Origin: Legionellaceae bacterium
Lineage (GTDB): Bacteria > Pseudomonadota > Gammaproteobacteria > Legionellales > Legionellaceae
Assembly (NCBI GenBank): GCA_020831865.1
Contig: JAFIFT010000019.1
Location: 62,001-126,000, forward strand
Direction: 5' to 3'
DNA length: 64,000 nucleotides
Shown here: one piece after another, positions 37,098-45,956 of the stretch
Layout of the letters: each line of letters begins with the position of its first letter
Numbering within the stretch: position 1 is the first letter of the stretch
Made by a program: the position numbers and the translations under genes
Notes under the pieces: generated by a model
The model's input: only the letters and a program-made list of their open reading frames with translations
What the model was told of the DNA's origin: nothing
Databases searched by the model: none

Positions 37098-38903
37098 CTA
37101 CCGAAGGGTGGCAGACGACAGTAAAGTTTTGGTATAGTCTTGTTGCGGATGCTGTAATATCTCAAGCAGCTCCCCTTCCTCCACCATCTTGCCTTGGCGC
37201 ATCACCAGCACCCGGTCGGCAAGGTAGGAAACCACGGACATGTCATGGGTAATAAATAAATAAGCCATGTGATATTCCTGCTGTAGCTCTTTCAGCAGAT
37301 TTAGAATTTGTGCCTGTACCGACACATCCAGGGCCGAGGTCGGCTCATCACAGATCAGCAACTGCGGTTGGCAGGCCAGGGCTCTGGCTATTCCAATACG
37401 TTGACGCTGGCCACCGGAAAACTGATGCGGATAACGACCCAGGCAATTGCGCGGCAGATTCACCTGCGCAAGCAAACGATACAAACGGGCTTGCCGCTCA
37501 GAATAAGACATCCCCTGTGCCAACATGCCTTCACTGATAATATCGGCCACCGTCATGCGCGGGTTCATCGATGAAAAGGGATCTTGAAAAATAATTTGCA
37601 CCTGCCGACGGAAGTTGGCCAGTGCTTTGCCCCGACATGTCGTCACCTCTTTCCCGGCAAAATAAATGTGTCCACCGCTTGTGGCTAACAAACGCATGAT
37701 AGCCCGGCTGGTTGTCGTTTTGCCACAACCCGACTCTCCCACCAAAGCCAGCGTTTCGCCCCGCCTCAGGCTAAACGATACATCATCTACTGCCGTAATA
37801 TAGCTTTTGACCCGACCAAAGACGCCCTTTTCACCAGGAAAATAAATGCGTAAGTGTTTGACTTCCAGCAGCGGCTCAGCGGCTATCGCTTTTTGGGGCC
37901 AGACAATAGGGTCACGGGTATAAACCGGCAGGGCCTTGTGCTCCGGATACAAATGGCAGCGTACCTGACGCTCCTCATGAGCTTGCAACTGTGGCTCTTC
38001 CACGGTACAGCGTTCAAACACATAAGGGCAACGCGGATGAAAACGACAGGCCGCAGGCATCGCTCCCAGGGAAGGCACTGCCCCGTCGATCGCGTCCAAT
38101 TGCTGGTGCCGTTTGTCAACCGACGGTAAGGCATGCAAGAGAAGCTGCGAATAGGGATGCTCTACGGCGGAGAAAAAATCCTGCACACGAGCTTGCTCCA
38201 CCACCTGTCCGGCATACATCACGCATACCCGATCAGCGGCAGCCCGAACCACCGTTAAATCGTGGGTAATCAGCAAAATACTCATCTGATGCTGTTGCTG
38301 CAAACGGCGCAACAGCGCCAGGATTTGCGCCTGTACCGTAACATCCAGTGCTGTGGTTGGCTCATCTGCGACCAGAATATCCGGTTCACAAGCCAGTGCC
38401 ATGGCGATCACCACACGTTGCTTTTGGCCGCCCGATAACTGATGGGGATATTGTCGCAAACGCAAGGCCGGCTGTGGCATCTCGACTTCTTCCAGCAGCG
38501 CCAACATGCGATTTTCAAGCGCACGACGGCTCCCCCGGCCCATACGCGTCAATGCTTCTCCTAACTGCTGGCCAATCGTCAGCACTGGATTTAAAGCCGT
38601 CATCGGTTCCTGAAAAATCATGGCCAAACGTTTGCCCCGGATCTGCCGCATCAATTTTTCCGGCAACGGTAACAAATCGGTATCACCCAGCCATACCCGG
38701 CTATAGCGGCCATACGCGGCACTCATTGGCAATAAGCGCATCATAGCCTGTGAAGTCAATGACTTACCGCAACCAGACTCCCCGAGCAACGCCAGTGTTT
38801 CACCGGCTCGCAAATGAAAGTCCACCCGATCCAGTGCCGCCAGCACCCCTTCCGGCTGCTGAAAACCCAAAGACAGATTCTCAATATGTGCAACAACATC
38901 CAT
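37098..38903 (-). CDS. Oligopeptide-type ABC transporter, double ATP-binding protein
   Basis: 601 residues made of two fused ABC ATPases. Each half has Walker A ([13 protein letters not shown] and [13 protein letters not shown]), signature (LSGGQKQRV and [10 protein letters not shown]) and Walker B ([12 protein letters not shown] and [12 protein letters not shown]). Between them is the oligopeptide/dipeptide C-terminal tail [14 protein letters not shown]. This is the GsiA/YejF architecture for peptide import. No permease or binding-protein gene is next to it. The frame is open to 38954, but the ATG at 38903 has a purine-rich GGGGAAAAGG upstream and begins the domain. Confidence 0.9.
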   Translation of the reverse strand: MDVVAHIENLSLGFQQPEGVLAALDRVDFHLRAGETLALLGESGCGKSLTSQAMMRLLPMSAAYGRYSRVWLGDTDLLPLPEKLMRQIRGKRLAMIFQEPMTALNPVLTIGQQLGEALTRMGRGSRRALENRMLALLEEVEMPQPALRLRQYPHQLSGGQKQRVVIAMALACEPDILVADEPTTALDVTVQAQILALLRRLQQQHQMSILLITHDLTVVRAAADRVCVMYAGQVVEQARVQDFFSAVEHPYSQLLLHALPSVDKRHQQLDAIDGAVPSLGAMPAACRFHPRCPYVFERCTVEEPQLQAHEERQVRCHLYPEHKALPVYTRDPIVWPQKAIAAEPLLEVKHLRIYFPGEKGVFGRVKSYITAVDDVSFSLRRGETLALVGESGCGKTTTSRAIMRLLATSGGHIYFAGKEVTTCRGKALANFRRQVQIIFQDPFSSMNPRMTVADIISEGMLAQGMSYSERQARLYRLLAQVNLPRNCLGRYPHQFSGGQRQRIGIARALACQPQLLICDEPTSALDVSVQAQILNLLKELQQEYHMAYLFITHDMSVVSYLADRVLVMRQGKMVEEGELLEILQHPQQDYTKTLLSSATLR

Positions 38904-38928
38904 GCCTTTTCCCCATTCCAACCAAGCT

Positions 38929-39999
38929 TCAAACGATATACCTTTGCAGATCATTCATCAAGAGATTAAAAAGTAAAACGGCAAAGGCAATAATCGCCAA
39001 GCGATGCAACAGCAGCTCCATGGCAACAGATAAGGGACGGGCACGTATTTTTTCTAGCAAGACATAACAGATGGACGCCCCATCCAAACCTGGTATGGGT
39101 AGAATATTGATCAGAGCGACCACTAAACTAAAATGCCCTATAAAAAATAAAAAAAGAACCAGCCCCTGCTGCAAAGCGCCCAGACTGACCTCGGCAAAGC
39201 CCAGCGGCCCCAATAACAGGCTGAAAGGAATGGCTTGGCTAAGCAGCCGTTTTATCATCACCACATAAAAAGACAAATCCTGTCCCATTTGCTCAAGCGC
39301 ATACAACGGCAACCCCCACAATGATGCGGCGCGCTGACGCTGTTTGTCCACCTGCAAATCTGGGGTAATACCAAGACTCTCCAGCATGGACTGGTCTTGC
39401 GCCCCGATCTGCCAGTGCTGCAAGTCCAGTAGCGTTTGTTGCACCTGGCCGGAAGACGTTTTCCGCTGAATCGGCAAGGCGCTCTGCCCCATACCACGAA
39501 TCATCTGCTGGCCAAAATCCTGCCAACCATGCACCGCCAACGCTCCCACCGCCAGAACGGTATCTCCCGGTTCCACTCCTGCTCTGGCCATAATACTGTC
39601 AGGCTTCACTTCGGCCATCACCGGCGGGCGTACTGGCAAACCAATCGCGAATACCAACATAAACAGCAACCAGCTCAGCAGCAAGTTGCTGATAATGCCT
39701 GCCGATAAAATAGCACAACGCACCACTGCTGTCTGTTTGTCCAGGCAAACCGGGTGCAACGCCGTTGGCACCGGCTCAATGCGGGTATTGTACAGACGAA
39801 CATAGCCTCCAAGCGGCCACAGCGCCCAAATCCAGTCGATACCCCCAGCGGAACGCCAACGCAGCAAGGGCGAACCGAAACCAAAGGCAATCGCTTTTAT
39901 CCGCACCCCAAAGTAGCGCGCCGCCACGGCATGACCAGCCTCATGAACGCCCACCACAATCAATAAACACAGCCATATCGCGACTATCGCCCCCAACAT
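38929..39999 (-). CDS. Site-2 protease family (M50) membrane metalloprotease, RseP-like
   Basis: 356 residues. HEAGH at 19-23 in the first helix is the zinc motif, GGYVRL follows, one PDZ domain (about 125-205) is present, and NILPIPGLDG provides the third ligand. This is the RseP/S2P plan, which cuts anti-sigma factors or signal peptides within the membrane. It has one PDZ domain where E. coli RseP has two, and it is not beside dxr/bamA, so it is probably a paralogue, not the main RseP. AAGGAG lies 8 bp before the ATG. Confidence 0.85.
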   Translation of the reverse strand: MLGAIVAIWLCLLIVVGVHEAGHAVAARYFGVRIKAIAFGFGSPLLRWRSAGGIDWIWALWPLGGYVRLYNTRIEPVPTALHPVCLDKQTAVVRCAILSAGIISNLLLSWLLFMLVFAIGLPVRPPVMAEVKPDSIMARAGVEPGDTVLAVGALAVHGWQDFGQQMIRGMGQSALPIQRKTSSGQVQQTLLDLQHWQIGAQDQSMLESLGITPDLQVDKQRQRAASLWGLPLYALEQMGQDLSFYVVMIKRLLSQAIPFSLLLGPLGFAEVSLGALQQGLVLFLFFIGHFSLVVALINILPIPGLDGASICYVLLEKIRARPLSVAMELLLHRLAIIAFAVLLFNLLMNDLQRYIV

Positions 40000-40017
40000 C
40001 CCCAGCTCCTTGTGATC

Positions 40018-40046
40018 GACCGCTTCGCTCTGTGAGAGAAGCGGTC
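40018..40046. promoter_or_regulatory. Hairpin in divergent intergenic region
   Basis: GACCGCTTC pairs with GAAGCGGTC, with CTC/GAG also pairing inside the loop. It lies just upstream of the M50 gene and ahead of the divergent repeat protein. It could be an operator or 5' leader structure. Confidence 0.35.
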
Positions 40047-40159
40047 ACGGCTTTCTTGTTTTCTCCCGCAGCAATGGCCAATAGTAAAAACCATCCATTG
40101 TGAGCAGGTAAACTATAGTATATAGTAGCCGCACGAATAAATTCTACCGGGTCTTTTCT

Positions 40160-40996
40160 ATGGATTTTCAAGACATTTATCAGGCGGCGTTAACAGAAGA
40201 CACAGCGGCCATAGCAGGGATTGATGTGAATATCACCCAGTTATATCACTATAAAGGGATGCCCGTCAGATTCGCCCCGGCATCCAAACTGGCGTTTGAC
40301 GGACACGATAAAGCGGTTGATTTTCTCATCACACACGGCGGAGCTAACGTGGACTCTATTGCCCAGGCTTACGCGCTTGCGGGCAGAAAGGACAAAGTCG
40401 AGCATTTTCGTAGTCAATATCATGCCAATGTGGATACCATTGCCAATAGCTATGCAATGGCAGCCAACCATACAGAAGTCGACTATTATCGCGACCACTA
40501 TCAGGCCAGCATTGATGCCATTGCGCATGGCTATGCCATTGCCGGCAACCATGAGAAGGTAAGCTCCTATCATACAGTCTATCAGGCCAATGCGGAGGCG
40601 ATTGCCCATGGTTACGCTATGGGAGGTTATCATAAGGAAGTAGAGGAGTATTGTCGTAGGTATAGCCTGTGTCGGGACGCTATCGAGCATGGCTACGCAT
40701 TTTTGGGCGAGCAGACGCCCATAGAACTCTGCCCTGCGGTGCCTAAAGCCAGTTCTGCCACAACCGTTCCTTTTAATATGACGATTTTAGGCGGATTTAT
40801 TGCAGTGGCCGGTATCGCCAGCGTAGCACTTGCGTTTACCGTGTTTCATGCGGCAACGCTTGGTATCACCGGACTCGTCATGGCAACGCTGGGAGTCAGC
40901 GCCGCCGCCTTTGGTCTTGGCTTGTTTGCCTCTGCCAGACAGCCCGCGCACCAGCCCCAGACGAACCAGTGGTGTGATACGCAGAGTCGCCCCTAA
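40160..40996 (+). CDS. 27-residue helical repeat protein with C-terminal hydrophobic hairpin, effector-like
   Basis: 278 residues, no signal peptide. Residues about 65-190 contain at least four tandem 27-residue units of the form ANxDxIAxxYAxAGxHxxVxxYRxxY, for example ASIDAIAHGYAIAGNH. Each unit looks like a short helix pair, similar in logic to ankyrin or TPR repeats. Two strongly hydrophobic segments follow (about 210-232 and 235-255), then a polar tail. A cytoplasmic-type N-terminus plus a late hydrophobic hairpin is common in Dot/Icm effectors that insert in host membranes. No family is recognised. A TATAGT box lies about 45 bp upstream. The effector role is inference. Confidence 0.6.
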   Translation: MDFQDIYQAALTEDTAAIAGIDVNITQLYHYKGMPVRFAPASKLAFDGHDKAVDFLITHGGANVDSIAQAYALAGRKDKVEHFRSQYHANVDTIANSYAMAANHTEVDYYRDHYQASIDAIAHGYAIAGNHEKVSSYHTVYQANAEAIAHGYAMGGYHKEVEEYCRRYSLCRDAIEHGYAFLGEQTPIELCPAVPKASSATTVPFNMTILGGFIAVAGIASVALAFTVFHAATLGITGLVMATLGVSAAAFGLGLFASARQPAHQPQTNQWCDTQSRP

Positions 40997-41098
40997 GCCT
41001 TTGTAAGCCTGCCCCCAGACGCAAGCACCCAACTATGAGCATGCCTCAAAAGCCTGCATCGGCCTTTCTGGTCAACAAAGCCCTTTTGCGTCTGTGGC

Positions 41099-41605
41099 TC
41101 AATGCGCCATGCCGCTCGCGGATAACGGCACATCCACCGCCGGCTTCCTGGAGTCTTCTGTCCGGATATTGCTGCTGAAAAAGCCGCGGTTTGACAGGCC
41201 ACTTCCCCCAGCCAGGGCAGAACGCATCTGTGGGTATGCCTCCAAAAGCTTGTGGGTTTCATCACGGATAAAACTGTCTTTACTGGCAAAAATTTTGCGC
41301 AAGTAATGGAGCACGGTGTGTGTTTTGACAGGTTGCGCTTGTAGTCCCTGTTGCGCCAGATTCAGCATCGCCGCAGTATTTCCCAGTTTTGCCGCTTGCT
41401 GCAAAAGCAGATTTTGTGCATCCGAGCCCGGAGCAAACAAACGGCTGCAACGGTATAACATCATGTGTTCTTTTCCATCCAATTGCGCCAGCAAACGCGG
41501 CAACAAAGCTGCCATGTCATGACGCGCCTGAAAATCCTGCGGATATTCGCGGACATATTGGAGCCAACCGTTTAAATCACGCTGCGAAGTAGGAATATGA
41601 GACAT
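41099..41605 (-). CDS. Small helical protein of unknown function
   Basis: 168 residues, predicted all-helical. LLLQQAAKLGNTAAMLNLAQ resembles one Sel1/TPR-type helix pair. There is no signal peptide or transmembrane segment. The tail is Ser/Gly-rich. AAGGTG precedes the ATG. It lies next to ankyrin and kinase-fold genes on the same strand and may be part of the same effector cluster. No function is assigned. Confidence 0.55.
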   Translation of the reverse strand: MSHIPTSQRDLNGWLQYVREYPQDFQARHDMAALLPRLLAQLDGKEHMMLYRCSRLFAPGSDAQNLLLQQAAKLGNTAAMLNLAQQGLQAQPVKTHTVLHYLRKIFASKDSFIRDETHKLLEAYPQMRSALAGGSGLSNRGFFSSNIRTEDSRKPAVDVPLSASGMAH

Positions 41606-41743
41606 CTGCTACACCTTTATCAATCTACTACCGTTGATTCTACGCCACTTACCTTAAGAAAAGATGAACAGAATGTTGACCCTGTGCAATTCCCGGAGGA
41701 TGGTATATGAATCCATATTGCGCATCTCCCCATCGCCTCATGT

Positions 41744-42910
41744 TTATCCTGACCAGGCGATGCCATTGGTAGCACCATGCTTTCGTAATAGAGTGCATTT
41801 ATCTTCGTCCCGACGCGCTTCGCAAATGTTCAGTGCCGTTTGTCCCGGATGATTTTGAGCATTCACCTCTATAGCAGTCATATGATTCAGTATCCAGTCT
41901 GTCGGTTCGGTCAGGTGGTAATGCACTGCATAATGCAATAGGGTATTACCCTCATGATCAGTCAGCATGGCATTGGCGCCTGCACTAATCAAAACGTCCA
42001 TGGCATCAATATTTCCTGATTCTGCCGCCGCCATTAATGGTGTTTTGCCGATATCATCGGGAAGGTCTATATTTTTGAATGCCCTGCTGCAAAGCGTTAT
42101 CATCTCCTTCGAACCGTATCTGGCCGCATAATGCAGGGCCGTTTCTCCGGAGGCATCGGTCAGTTGTTCAAGCGCAGGCAGCGATAAAAATTTTCGGACA
42201 CAGGCTATTTGATGATCTAAAATAGCGCTATGAATCGGATAACGATTATGGTTATTCTGCCGTGTAAACAGGCCGGGAGCGCAATGCAGAACATCGTCAA
42301 TGACACTGGCATACCCATAGGTGGCTATCAAATGTAATACCGTGTTTCCGCTATTATCCTGGTGTTCCAACGTTTCGGGAGCGTTGGTTTTCAAGTCATT
42401 AAAAATACTCACTTTCCGTTCTTTTAAGCCTTCATCATGGGCGACGGGCAACGTTAAGGCGCTGAAAATTGGTAGCTGCGCATTCTTATTTTCCGCCTTG
42501 AGATTAGCCCCCAAATCGCATAAAACGTTTGCGGTATGGTAATAACCCTCCAAAGCGGCTATATGTAACGGGGTCATCAGAGACGCATTGGGCGTATTGA
42601 CCATCGTGCTATCCGGAGCCAGAGCACGTATCCATTGATCAAAACCCGCGCTTGCCGCAAACTGAATCACCGTAAGCCCATCCAGTGCCTCATGTTTTTC
42701 ACCAATGTTTTTGGAGATAGCCGGGAGCACGTCATCAAGAAAAAACGCCGCCAGATATTGATACTGTTCATAGGCCTCAGAGGGATGACCGGTAAATTGT
42801 ATATCGCGGGAAATATGGGTATGACACCAAGACGCCAACCGCTGCAGTTTCTCCGTTGCCGAGGCATCGGTATGCAAGTTCAGTTGTGTCAGCAGTTCAT
42901 TGTATGTCAT
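41744..42910 (-). CDS. Ankyrin-repeat protein, effector candidate
   Basis: 388 residues. An N-terminal region of about 100 residues without clear homology is followed by about seven ankyrin units: TPLHIAALEGYYHTANVLCD, GNTVLHLIATYGYASVIDDV, RYPIHSAILDHQIACVRKFL, GETALHYAARYGSKEMITLC, GKTPLMAAAESGNIDAMDVL, GNTLLHYAVHYHLTEPTDWI and a final degenerate one. There is no signal peptide. Eukaryote-like ankyrin proteins are a major class of Dot/Icm substrates. An acidic stretch (EARRDEDK) lies about 20 residues from the C-terminus. GAGGAA precedes the start. It lies 22 bp after the kinase-fold gene, so one transcript is likely. Confidence 0.85.
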   Translation of the reverse strand: MTYNELLTQLNLHTDASATEKLQRLASWCHTHISRDIQFTGHPSEAYEQYQYLAAFFLDDVLPAISKNIGEKHEALDGLTVIQFAASAGFDQWIRALAPDSTMVNTPNASLMTPLHIAALEGYYHTANVLCDLGANLKAENKNAQLPIFSALTLPVAHDEGLKERKVSIFNDLKTNAPETLEHQDNSGNTVLHLIATYGYASVIDDVLHCAPGLFTRQNNHNRYPIHSAILDHQIACVRKFLSLPALEQLTDASGETALHYAARYGSKEMITLCSRAFKNIDLPDDIGKTPLMAAAESGNIDAMDVLISAGANAMLTDHEGNTLLHYAVHYHLTEPTDWILNHMTAIEVNAQNHPGQTALNICEARRDEDKCTLLRKHGATNGIAWSG

Positions 42911-42932
42911 GATTTTTTCCTCATTAGCGGCT

Positions 42933-44855
42933 TTATTTCATCCTGGGAGTGCTCTTGTCTTCGGGGCGTTGCAATGAATCAAGCTTATCGTTTGTAATAT
43001 CGAACCGCTCTTTGAAGTGTTTGAAGGTCGTTGCCGCTTGTCGCGGATCGACACCCCCCTTCTCATTTTTATACACATTTCCCCGCTTGCCCCAATAGCG
43101 GTGGGAAGCCAATGCTTCCATGACCTCTTGGGTCTGGCGAGATGCCAATAATTGCTGGCGCTCCTCTAGTGGCAATCTGGCCATCGCCCGCTCGATACGG
43201 GTTGCCTTGACGTGCATGCCTATAGTAAACCATCCGGCATTTTTTCTATAGTTTTCTATAATGTCTCGCAATGTCTGCGCGGCAGGATCTGCTTGTAAGG
43301 CTCGAACCATAGCCTTCATGTCACCCAAAATTTTTTCTACGTCTAAATCCGTCCGGGCGCCATTCACCTCTAGCTGCTTTTGACAAATATAGGCATTCAT
43401 TTGTGGATCATCCACACCGAAGCGCAGTGACTTCAACTCGTCTACAATAGCGCGGAATTGGGTATATTTGGTCAGAAACACTTCATCAATGTTGAGCATA
43501 TACAATGCATCACTGGCATTGCGTAGCGACATCCGTTCCTCTGGCTTGGGCTTCACCAAATTTTCAATTAATGACTGATATTGTACTCCCTTTTCCGTTT
43601 TGAAAAACGCTCCGCTAAAATCAAATGCAGCACCATCATCGCCTGATACCCGTTTTCCTGTGGCATATACATATATGTTTTTTCCTAAAATATAGGCATG
43701 CATGCTGTCCGCGTAGACGGGACCTGAAGAACATTCAGGGGGAGTAAAGAATGGCGTATGAACAAAGCCAGCATACTCATTGCCAGGAATGATTGACGAA
43801 TATCTGCCAGTATCGTAGGTAAAGAGAAAGCTTTTAGTATCGGCAATGCGCACATTGTCATGCGCATCCACAAGCCAGTTGGTTATTTTAGCATCCGGAA
43901 AAATACAGCCTGCTTCCTGGATGTCTAACATCGTTCTGGCCATTTGCGCAAAGATCGTTCCGACTTTGCCCGCTAACGCTGCATTGGTTTGCAGCGTGTT
44001 TCGGTGGCTGAACAGATCCCCACCCTCACAGTAGTCTGTCACCAGCAAGGTTCGAGAAATGGTGTCACCACTGTCCCGCTGTGTTGTAACCTGCCGTTCG
44101 ACCTTATTTGCGATAAATTTGGCTTTTAAGGCCTGCTGGTGTCGCAGATAGAATTCTCTATTCCTCGGCAGATCCAAACGGTTATCGACTTTCAATACCG
44201 CGCGTTGACCCGTTCGACTATGCTCTACTTTAAACACTTTAGAGTTGACCCCTCCCAGAAAACTGACCGTATGCTCCTGTAGAAACGCCGCGAAGTGTGT
44301 TGCCTCCGGGCTCAGATCCTCACGGGCATAAAGATGGGGCAGTGTCTCTCCCAAATTTGCGCCACTTCCCCTGTCCAATATTTTTAACAGCGCAGCGGCT
44401 TTTTGGGGTGACATATTGGCAATAATTTCTGCCAGAGAAGAAGGCGGTTCTGTTTCATCTCGCAGGGAGGTGGTACCAAGACGGTACAACTGGTCGCGAA
44501 TATCTCGAAACAGCTTTGCCTGAGCGGCTTGGTACACTGGGGAGGCTGCCAAATAGCTGGGAGGGTATCTGTATTCAATGCCCCGTATTATTTTCTGTAT
44601 CTGCCCCAGGATGTGCTTTTTTTTATCATTATCAGCGGTATTATTAAAGGACTGGATCCGTTCATTCACCGTGGTCAGAAACGCACAGACGGCTCCAGGC
44701 GGCAATTTTCCCGCTGGCATTGGAGCCAATAAGGACATGGTTTGCCGCACCAGATCTGGCTCTGAGCCAGTAGATACCGTTTTGCCGACAGGCTGGCCAT
44801 CCGCCCAAAGAAGCCTCTTTAATTTACTCAGTATGCCCATATTTTCAACCACCAT
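42933..44855 (-). CDS. Protein-kinase-fold protein with degenerate motifs, effector candidate
   Basis: 640 residues, no signal peptide. Residues about 195-440 look like a eukaryotic-type kinase: a glycine loop position LGGVNSKVFKV (200-210), VLK with Lys222, and the catalytic loop FPDAKITNWL, where D321, K323 and N326 occupy the HRDxKxxN positions, but His-Arg is Phe-Pro. The metal-binding DFG is replaced by IADTKS (D339). It may be an active divergent kinase, an AMP- or other nucleotidyl-transferase, or a pseudokinase. Helical N- and C-terminal regions flank it. A second ATG at codon 6 has GGTGG before it and may be the true start. A PmrA-box-like site lies upstream, and the ankyrin gene follows. 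Confidence 0.62.
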   Translation of the reverse strand: MVVENMGILSKLKRLLWADGQPVGKTVSTGSEPDLVRQTMSLLAPMPAGKLPPGAVCAFLTTVNERIQSFNNTADNDKKKHILGQIQKIIRGIEYRYPPSYLAASPVYQAAQAKLFRDIRDQLYRLGTTSLRDETEPPSSLAEIIANMSPQKAAALLKILDRGSGANLGETLPHLYAREDLSPEATHFAAFLQEHTVSFLGGVNSKVFKVEHSRTGQRAVLKVDNRLDLPRNREFYLRHQQALKAKFIANKVERQVTTQRDSGDTISRTLLVTDYCEGGDLFSHRNTLQTNAALAGKVGTIFAQMARTMLDIQEAGCIFPDAKITNWLVDAHDNVRIADTKSFLFTYDTGRYSSIIPGNEYAGFVHTPFFTPPECSSGPVYADSMHAYILGKNIYVYATGKRVSGDDGAAFDFSGAFFKTEKGVQYQSLIENLVKPKPEERMSLRNASDALYMLNIDEVFLTKYTQFRAIVDELKSLRFGVDDPQMNAYICQKQLEVNGARTDLDVEKILGDMKAMVRALQADPAAQTLRDIIENYRKNAGWFTIGMHVKATRIERAMARLPLEERQQLLASRQTQEVMEALASHRYWGKRGNVYKNEKGGVDPRQAATTFKHFKERFDITNDKLDSLQRPEDKSTPRMK

Positions 44856-44922
44856 GATGTGAGCGAGCTAAAATTACGTGCTATAGATTTCACCTTCCTG
44901 CTCATAACCAGTGTAGCCGATA

Positions 44923-44942
44923 ATTATTATGTCCATATTAAG
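44923..44942 (-). promoter_or_regulatory. PmrA-box-like direct repeat upstream of the kinase-fold gene
   Basis: On the minus strand CTTAATATG-GA-CATAATAAT, two copies of a 9-mer close to the L. pneumophila PmrA site cTTAATatT (one mismatch, then two) spaced by 2 bp. It lies 68-87 bp before the start codon, suitable for an activator site at a promoter whose -10 might be TACACT (44915-44910). Confidence 0.42.
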
Positions 44943-45062
44943 GCGGAATGACTCGCCACCACTTCCAGAGCACAGGGAGCGCCAGCAAGTGGCGCGTACT
45001 AAATACGTGTAAAGAACCGATGTCATGCGCTGCATGTACACTTTGGCACAGGATCGCGAGTC

Positions 45063-45956
45063 TCAGGCTTCAATATGTATGATATCCCTTCGGGCTTTTT
45101 CCATGAGCGCCGTATAGTGTTGCCAGTGCACACGGCTTGCTTCAGGTGCTGATACCATTAATTCTGAAAAATTAAGTGCAAATATCCTCCGGCGAATATC
45201 CCATATGGTTTTTTGGAAGCGCATCACTTGTTCCTTAAGGTTCTGGCTTGCTTTTAAATCCAATATTAAATTTTCTGAGCTGGTCGTGATAAGGGAAAAA
45301 CGATACAGGAAGTCATTGCGCAGGCGTTCAATAAACAATATTGAATTTGCGCCTTCCTCACGTGCCAGTTCAATCTGTTTTCCAGTGTCCTGGAGAAACT
45401 CATATATCATTCTCTGGTGATATAGATATAATTTTTGTGAATACTGATAGGCATGAAATAGAAAATAATCACTGGACATGACGATAGCTATCCCGATTAG
45501 GGTACAGATGCCACGATTGAGGACCATTTCAAATGGTCCTTCCGCTGTAGTATTTTCCGAGGTTTGCGCCAGCAACATAAATACGGTGAGCGTAATAAAA
45601 AATACGCTGATATCGTAGCGTGCCGGATTCAGCGAAGACACCACTTTCCCAATCAGACAAATGGTTAAAAAGATGGGCACCAGACGATAGTTAAGCTGCA
45701 TCACATACAAGGCAGGAACCAGTAACACCAAGGCCAGTAAGGTGCCCATGACCCGATGCTTTGAACGTTTTAGGATAAGCCCTGGTTCAATCCCCGCACT
45801 GATGACGGATACGGTTAATAAAATCCATTGCCTGTGGGGAATGGTCGTGAAGAGAAAAAACAGTAATGCGAGCATGTATATCCCCAATAAATGGATAAAC
45901 CGTGCGCTTTCCAATTTTTTTTTCAATACGATTGTGCGTGACATAATCTGTTCCAT
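45063..45956 (-). CDS. FUSC-type aromatic acid exporter half-protein (second)
   Basis: 297 residues from the chosen ATG. Four to six hydrophobic helices occupy residues about 20-155 (HLLGIYMLALLFFLFTTIPH, then ILLTVSVISAG and MGTLLALVLLVPALYVMQL), followed by a helical cytoplasmic domain of about 140 residues. PGLILKRSKHRVMGTLLAL resembles the conserved loop of the FUSC/AaeB family. The open frame begins at 46040, but a start at 45956 overlaps the preceding gene by only 34 bp. Probably pairs with the previous gene to make one full pump. Confidence 0.72.
   Translation of the reverse strand: MEQIMSRTIVLKKKLESARFIHLLGIYMLALLFFLFTTIPHRQWILLTVSVISAGIEPGLILKRSKHRVMGTLLALVLLVPALYVMQLNYRLVPIFLTICLIGKVVSSLNPARYDISVFFITLTVFMLLAQTSENTTAEGPFEMVLNRGICTLIGIAIVMSSDYFLFHAYQYSQKLYLYHQRMIYEFLQDTGKQIELAREEGANSILFIERLRNDFLYRFSLITTSSENLILDLKASQNLKEQVMRFQKTIWDIRRRIFALNFSELMVSAPEASRVHWQHYTALMEKARRDIIHIEA

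Noticed and set aside
40997-41098. Inverted repeat CAGACGCAA / TTGCGTCTG between convergent genes
   Set aside because: Arms are only 9 bp and about 70 bp apart; likely chance or a weak terminator.
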